Shown here: in pieces, positions 6,713 through 10,218 of the stretch
Layout: every line of letters starts with the position of its first letter
Numbering within the stretch: position 1 is the first letter of the stretch
Source: an uncultured Clostridia bacterium
Lineage (GTDB): Bacteria; Bacillota; Clostridia; Oscillospirales; Oscillospiraceae
Length of the DNA stretch: 10,218 bases
Reading direction: 5' to 3'
Assembly: GCA_946060825.1 (NCBI GenBank)
Contig: CAMGPO010000016.1
Location: 1-10,218, forward strand
Position numbers and translations under genes: made by a program
The notes under the pieces: model-generated
Database searches by the model: none
What the model was told of the DNA's origin: nothing
Seen by the model: only the letters and a program-made list of their open reading frames with translations

Positions 6713-7887
6713 GCGAGACACCCCTGACCGGTTACCGCCGCAAGGACGGCGTCTTCGGCGTCCGGAATTACGTGCTGGTCATCTCCGTGGTCCACTGTGC
6801 CAACGCCGTGGCCCAGCAGATTGCCCAGGCGGAGGACGTGCCCTGCATCACCCATGAGCACGGCTGCACCGAGGCGGAGATCATCGCGGAGCGCACGATG
6901 CTCGGTCTGGCCCGTGCCGGACAGAATCCCAACGTATTCGGCGTGCTGCTGGTAGGCCTTGGATGTGAACAGCTCAGCGCCGGGAAGCTGGCCGAAGAAA
7001 TCCGGAAGCACACGGATTATGTGGAATACCTCTCCATCCAGGCCTGCGGCGGCCCGCCGCAGACCGTCGCCGCCGGCGTGCAGATTCTCCGGGAGATGAA
7101 GCACGCGGCCCGGAGCCAGACCAGGGAACCGATGCCCTTTGAGCAGCTCGTGGTGGGCGTTCAGTGCGGTGGCTCGGACTGGACGACGGCCCTGGCGGGC
7201 AACGCCGTCATCGGCGAGATGACGGACCGCATCGTGGCCCGGGGCGGCTCCGTCCTCATGGGCGAGGTCTACGGCTTCCCCGGCAGCGAGCACATCGTCG
7301 CGGAGCACGCGGTGAACCGGCAGGTCGGCGCGGAGATCATGCAGATGGTCCGGGAGCTGCGGGCGGATTTCATCCGCAAGACCGGCTACCCCATCGAGCG
7401 GGTGAACCCCACGCCGGGCAACAAGGCCGGCGGCATCACGACCCTGGTGGAGAAGTCCATGGGCAATGTGAAAAAGATGGGCTCCGCGCCGATTCAGGGC
7501 ATTCTGCAGGTGGGCCAGCGCCCGCCCCATCCCGGCCTCTGGATCGTGGACAGCCGGAATGAAGGGCCGGATTCCTTCAATATCACGGCCTTTGCCCTCT
7601 CTCTGGCCCACGGCGCGGTGTTCAGCTCCGGCCGCGGCACCCCGGTGGGCAACGCGGTGTTCCCCGTTCTCAAGCTGACGGGCAACCCGGAGCGCTATGC
7701 CATGCTGGAGAGTATGCTGGACTTCAATGCCGGCGTGGTGCTCCGCGGCGCGGATCTGGACGAGACCGGCGAGGCGCTGACGGACCTGCTCCTGCGGAAG
7801 CTGAACGGCGAGGAGACGAAATCGGAGATTAACCGGAACCGGGAATATACGATTCCCTACGGCGGGCTGCGAGGCGAAACGGAATGA
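6709..7887 (+). CDS. UxaA-family hydro-lyase large (catalytic) subunit
   Basis: This 392-residue protein corresponds to the catalytic part of altronate/galactarate dehydratases and to SuyB-type sulfolactate sulfo-lyases. These are metal-dependent enzymes that eliminate water or sulfite from 2-hydroxy acids to give 2-oxo acids. The order of motifs is GYRRKDGVFGVRNYVLVI (8-25), C30, THEHGCTEAE (48-57), GLGCE (83-87), VGVQCGGSDWTTALAGN (149-165), NPTPGNKAGGITTLVEKS (233-250) and SSGRGTPVGNAVFPVLKLTGN (306-326). Conserved Cys and His residues in these motifs (C30, H49, H51, C53, C86, C153) are candidate metal or active-site ligands. GGAGGG at 6697-6702 sits 6 nt before ATG 6709. No SAF domain is fused at the N-terminus, consistent with the preceding small-subunit gene. 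Annotation as altronate dehydratase would overstate what is known, because there are no uronate pathway neighbours. Confidence 0.88.
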   Translation: MSETPLTGYRRKDGVFGVRNYVLVISVVHCANAVAQQIAQAEDVPCITHEHGCTEAEIIAERTMLGLARAGQNPNVFGVLLVGLGCEQLSAGKLAEEIRKHTDYVEYLSIQACGGPPQTVAAGVQILREMKHAARSQTREPMPFEQLVVGVQCGGSDWTTALAGNAVIGEMTDRIVARGGSVLMGEVYGFPGSEHIVAEHAVNRQVGAEIMQMVRELRADFIRKTGYPIERVNPTPGNKAGGITTLVEKSMGNVKKMGSAPIQGILQVGQRPPHPGLWIVDSRNEGPDSFNITAFALSLAHGAVFSSGRGTPVGNAVFPVLKLTGNPERYAMLESMLDFNAGVVLRGADLDETGEALTDLLLRKLNGEETKSEINRNREYTIPYGGLRGETE

Positions 7888-8819
7888 AAAAAGCGGCTCC
7901 GCTGCTGGCGGGAATCACGGCGCAGATTCTGTTCGGCTTCACCATGCTCTTCATCAAGCGGGGAATGGCTGCCGTCGGGCAGGATACGATGAAGTACCTC
8001 GCCTTCCGCTATGTGATTGGCTTCCTCTGCATGACCGTGCTGATTCTGCTGGGTGTGATCCGGGTGAACTTTCGGGGAAAGAGCCTGAAATTCGCCATCC
8101 TCTGCGGCCTCTTCAATCCGGTCGTCAGCCAGGTGCTGGAGACGACCTCCACCCGCTTCGCGCCGACGGCCCAGATCGCCATGCTCTCCAGCATCTGTCC
8201 CATCGTGGTTGTGGTGCTGGGCGTGCTGCTGTTCCGGGAAACGGTCACGGCGGTCGGCGTCGGCTTCTGTGCCCTGTCCGTTTTTGGCGTGTTTCTCACC
8301 AGCATCGGACCGATGGAGGGAAGTACATCCACCGGCCTGATTCTGATCATCCTGATGATCATTGTCGTGGCCTTCGGCCGGATTTTCCTGCGGGAGGCCC
8401 GGCAGAGCCTGTCGGCCTTTGAGACGGTGTATATCACCACCGGCATGGGCGCGGCGGCCTTTACGGTCTCAACGCTGGTGACGCACGCATCCAGAGGCGA
8501 CCTTGGAACATTTTTCACAGGACTGGGCAGCTTTGACTTTATCTCCGCGGTTCTGTATATGGGCATCGGCTCCTGCGTCATCGCTTTCTCCCTGATGGCC
8601 TACTCGGCAACGGGCCTCTCTGTGGAGGTCTACGCCGCCCTGAACACCATCTATACGGTGGTGACCATGGCTGTGGGCGCGCTGCTGCTCCATGAGCGGC
8701 TGGAGCTGCTGGACATTCTCGGAACGGCGGTGATCCTCTGCGGCGTGATCGGCGCCAGCTTCAGCGGCCGGACAAAGCCCGCGTCCGCCTCTCCGCCGGA
8801 GACGGAGAACGAAACATAA
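7884..8819 (+). CDS. EamA/DMT-superfamily transporter
   Basis: This 311-residue inner-membrane protein has about ten predicted helices: near 7-25, 37-59, 68-85, 96-117, 121-141, 149-168, 180-200, 217-238, 246-269 and 275-293. They are arranged as two EamA repeats. Typical signatures are QILFGFTMLFIKRG after the first helix start, the helix-4 segment SSICPIVVVVLGVLLFRE (102-119) ending in the conserved RE, and the second-repeat counterpart ALNTIYTVVTMAVGALLLHE (252-271). The C-terminus is a short polar Ser/Pro/Glu tail. EamA proteins commonly export amino acids or other metabolites, though some import. The start overlaps the preceding stop (ATGA) with GAGGCG upstream, so it is the last gene of the operon. 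Its likely job is efflux of a pathway product or of surplus amino acid; this is inferred only from position. Confidence 0.9.
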   Translation: MKKAAPLLAGITAQILFGFTMLFIKRGMAAVGQDTMKYLAFRYVIGFLCMTVLILLGVIRVNFRGKSLKFAILCGLFNPVVSQVLETTSTRFAPTAQIAMLSSICPIVVVVLGVLLFRETVTAVGVGFCALSVFGVFLTSIGPMEGSTSTGLILIILMIIVVAFGRIFLREARQSLSAFETVYITTGMGAAAFTVSTLVTHASRGDLGTFFTGLGSFDFISAVLYMGIGSCVIAFSLMAYSATGLSVEVYAALNTIYTVVTMAVGALLLHERLELLDILGTAVILCGVIGASFSGRTKPASASPPETENET

Positions 8820-8831
8820 CGGCATCCTCTG

Positions 8832-8865
8832 CGCCACCCGGAACCATCGTTCCGGGTGGCGTTTT
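8832..8865 (+). terminator. Rho-independent terminator of the catabolic operon
   Basis: A perfect 13-bp GC-rich stem (CGCCACCCGGAAC, 8832-8844, with its complement 8849-8861) encloses a CATC loop and is followed by TTTT and then CTCTC. It begins 12 nt after the stop of the EamA gene and sharply separates the first operon from the xanthine dehydrogenase unit. Confidence 0.93.
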
Positions 8866-8886
8866 CTCTCCTGCCGGGGCCGTTTC

Positions 8887-8906
8887 GATATTTCTGAGAA
8901 AATATC
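8887..8906. promoter_or_regulatory. Inverted repeat upstream of the xdhA-type promoter (candidate operator)
   Basis: GATATTT (8887-8893) and AAATATC (8900-8906) are perfect 7-bp complements around the six bases CTGAGA. The centre lies about 57 bp upstream of the -10 box, a position suited to an activator or a distal repressor site. It stands at the edge of an AT-rich island in GC-rich DNA. Chance AT-rich symmetry is possible. Confidence 0.35.
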
Positions 8907-8927
8907 ACGCAGATTTGCGCGGAACTA

Positions 8928-8956
8928 TTCCCTATTTGTGCATCTTGTGATATAAT
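8928..8956 (+). promoter_or_regulatory. Extended -10 sigma-A/70-type promoter for the xanthine dehydrogenase unit
   Basis: A perfect TATAAT (8951-8956) is preceded by TG at 8948-8949, giving an extended -10 (TGATATAAT). The -35 hexamer at 17-bp spacing is TTCCCT (8928-8933), a weak match, which suits either extended -10 recognition or activator dependence. Transcription would start near 8963 and leave an 88-nt leader before ATG 9051. Confidence 0.75.
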
Positions 8957-8983
8957 GAACTTGATTCAAAATAAAATCTGGCG

Positions 8984-8995
8984 TTTTGCACAAAA
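8984..8995. promoter_or_regulatory. Short inverted repeat in the xdhA-type leader
   Basis: TTTTG and CAAAA flank the bases CA about 20 bp downstream of the predicted transcription start. Another small symmetric motif, TTGATTCAA, lies just before it (about 8961-8969). These positions would allow a repressor to block transcription, but both are short and A/T-rich. The leader shows no recognisable purine riboswitch core. Confidence 0.22.
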
Positions 8996-9032
8996 TTAAA
9001 CCTGAAAAATCGTTAGCTATCATACAATTTTT

Positions 9033-9041
9033 GAAAGGAGG
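9033..9041 (+). promoter_or_regulatory. Ribosome binding site of xdhA
   Basis: GAAAGGAGG lies 9 nt before ATG 9051, a near-perfect Shine-Dalgarno sequence that fixes the start. Confidence 0.85.
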
Positions 9042-9050
9042 CTTCTGCGT

Positions 9051-10218
9051 ATGTCCCAAGTCGGCAAAAGCGTCACCCGCGTCGACGCCTACGACAAGGC
9101 CACCGGCAGGGCCATGTATACCGACGACCGCTGTGACCGCGGCGCGCTGGTCGCCCGGGTCTGCCGCAGCACCATCGCCCACGGCTACGTCACCGCCGTC
9201 GATACCTCCGAGGCCGAAAAGATTCCCGGCGTCGTGAAAATCGTCACCTGCTTCGACGTGCCCGACATCAAGTTCCCCACGGCGGGCCATCCCTGGTCTG
9301 TGGAGGAGGCCCATCAGGACGTGGCCGACCGGCGGCTCCTGAACCGCCATGTCCGCTACTACGGCGACGATGTGGCCGCCGTTGTGGCCGAAAACGAGGT
9401 GGCCGCCAAGCAGGCCGTCCGGGCCATCAAGGTGACCTATGAGGAGCTGCCCTTCGTCCTCAATCCCCAGGAGGCCATGAAGCCGGGCGCGCCGGTCATC
9501 CACAGGGAATACCCCGACAACGTTCTCAAGCACACTTCCATTCGCAAGGGCGACTATGCGGCCGCCATTCAGGAGCCGGGCCTGATCTGTGTCGACAAGT
9601 GGTACGAGACGCCCATCGTCCAGCACTGCCACATCGAGAACCACATTGCCTGCGCCCACATGGAGGGCGGGCGGCTGGTCATCGAGTCCTCGACCCAGAT
9701 CCCCCACATCGTCCGCAGAACCGTCGGCCAGGCCCTGGGCATCCCCTGGGGCAAGGTGCGCATCATCAAGCCCTACATCGGCGGCGGCTTCGGCAACAAG
9801 CAGGACACCCTCTATGAGCCGCTGGTGGGCTACCTCTCCATGCAGGTGGGCGGCCGCCTCGTCAAGCTGGACGTCCCCCGGGAGGACACCTTTGTCTCCA
9901 ACCGGACGCGCCACGCCATCCGCTTCCACATCATCTCCTGGCTCCGTCCCGACGGCACCTACGCCGCCCGGAAGCTGGAGATGTTCTCCAACCAGGGCGC
10001 CTACGCCTCCCATGGCCACTCCATCGCCGCCAAGGGTATGGGCTGCTTCCCCCAGATGTACCCCTGCGACAACGTGGAGTGCGACGCCTGGACGGTGTAC
10101 ACCAACACCCCCGTGGCCGGAGCCATGCGGGGCTACGGCATCCCCCAGGCCATGTTCGCCTTTGAGAGCCACACGGAGGACGTCTGCCGCCGCCTCGGCT
10201 GCGACAGTCTGGCCTTCC
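9051..10218 (+). CDS. xdhA: Xanthine dehydrogenase molybdenum-binding subunit, partial (truncated by window end)
   Basis: The first 389 residues of a molybdopterin-binding hydroxylase subunit are present; full-length E. coli XdhA-type proteins run to about 750 residues, so roughly half is missing. The role is hydroxylation of purines such as hypoxanthine and xanthine, with electrons passed to separate FAD and 2Fe-2S subunits normally encoded next to it. The protein starts with the small a/b hammerhead domain (RVDAYDKATGRAMYTDD at about 10-26, then IAHGYV, IPGVVKIVTCFDVPDI, YYGDDVAAVVAE to about 114). It continues into the Mo-cofactor domain: TPIVQHCHIE (187-196), SSTQIPHIVRRTVGQALGIP (213-232), the cofactor loop GGGFGNKQD (244-252), GAYASHGHSIA (316-326) and AMRGYGIPQ (358-366). 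These closely follow E. coli XdhA as I recall it. It has its own promoter and begins a new transcription unit. No frameshift is visible. Confidence 0.92.
   Translation, partial: MSQVGKSVTRVDAYDKATGRAMYTDDRCDRGALVARVCRSTIAHGYVTAVDTSEAEKIPGVVKIVTCFDVPDIKFPTAGHPWSVEEAHQDVADRRLLNRHVRYYGDDVAAVVAENEVAAKQAVRAIKVTYEELPFVLNPQEAMKPGAPVIHREYPDNVLKHTSIRKGDYAAAIQEPGLICVDKWYETPIVQHCHIENHIACAHMEGGRLVIESSTQIPHIVRRTVGQALGIPWGKVRIIKPYIGGGFGNKQDTLYEPLVGYLSMQVGGRLVKLDVPREDTFVSNRTRHAIRFHIISWLRPDGTYAARKLEMFSNQGAYASHGHSIAAKGMGCFPQMYPCDNVECDAWTVYTNTPVAGAMRGYGIPQAMFAFESHTEDVCRRLGCDSLAF

Noticed and set aside
8957..9050. Possible purine riboswitch in the xdhA leader
   Set aside because: The leader lacks the conserved paired P1 and loop sequences of guanine/adenine-type riboswitches and is mostly unstructured A/T-rich sequence.
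8925..10172. 415-residue open frame on the minus strand
   Set aside because: It is antisense to the xanthine dehydrogenase gene and extends through the promoter region. Its Gly/Val/Asp/His-rich translation shows no domain, whereas the plus-strand frame matches XdhA throughout.
1..10218. CRISPR arrays, tRNA or rRNA genes, insertion sequences, phage genes
   Set aside because: No regularly spaced repeats, cloverleaf-like segments, transposase motifs or terminal inverted repeats were seen; nearly all the DNA is taken up by metabolic genes.

Overview
The window reads as GC-rich bacterial chromosome. Genes are packed tightly on the + strand with strong AGGAGG-type ribosome binding sites, several four-base ATGA stop/start overlaps, and one sharp AT-rich promoter gap. 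The Shine-Dalgarno strength, the peptide/amino-acid gene content and an anaerobe-type Fe-S amino-acid lyase suggest a fermentative anaerobe. A GC-rich Clostridia lineage such as the Oscillospirales, or a Synergistetes-like organism, would fit. This is inference from style, not a phylogenetic placement.

Layout. Bases 1-152 hold no gene I can support. From 153 to 8819 nine genes run as one apparent operon, with gaps of at most 28 nt or overlaps. The first four (153-3974) encode the two permeases and two ATPases of a peptide/opine/nickel-type ABC importer (DppB, DppC, DppD, DppF order); no substrate-binding protein is in view. Next come an Fe-S L-cysteine desulfidase/serine dehydratase-like enzyme (3990-5273), an opine-dehydrogenase-family NAD(P) oxidoreductase (5302-6381), a two-gene UxaA-family hydro-lyase (SAF-domain small subunit 6398-6712, catalytic large subunit 6709-7887) and a ten-helix EamA/DMT transporter (7884-8819). 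A 13-bp perfect hairpin followed by T's (8832-8865) closes the operon.

After an AT-rich intergenic region with an extended -10 promoter (TGATATAAT) and short inverted repeats, a second transcription unit starts. Its first gene (9051 to the window end, truncated) encodes the molybdenum-binding subunit of an E. coli XdhA-type xanthine dehydrogenase.

How the genes may work together (inference). The first operon looks like a complete import-and-catabolism cassette for a small amino-acid-derived compound. The importer would bring in a peptide- or opine-like substrate, the opine-type dehydrogenase would oxidise or reduce a C-N or 2-oxo/2-hydroxy centre, the split UxaA enzyme would eliminate a beta substituent from a hydroxy acid, the desulfidase-like enzyme would carry out a beta-elimination on an amino acid, and the EamA protein would export a product or surplus amino acid. 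The substrate is not identifiable from sequence, and I do not recognise this gene combination as a characterised pathway. It is the most promising undescribed system in the window. The xanthine dehydrogenase unit is separately transcribed and need not be related.
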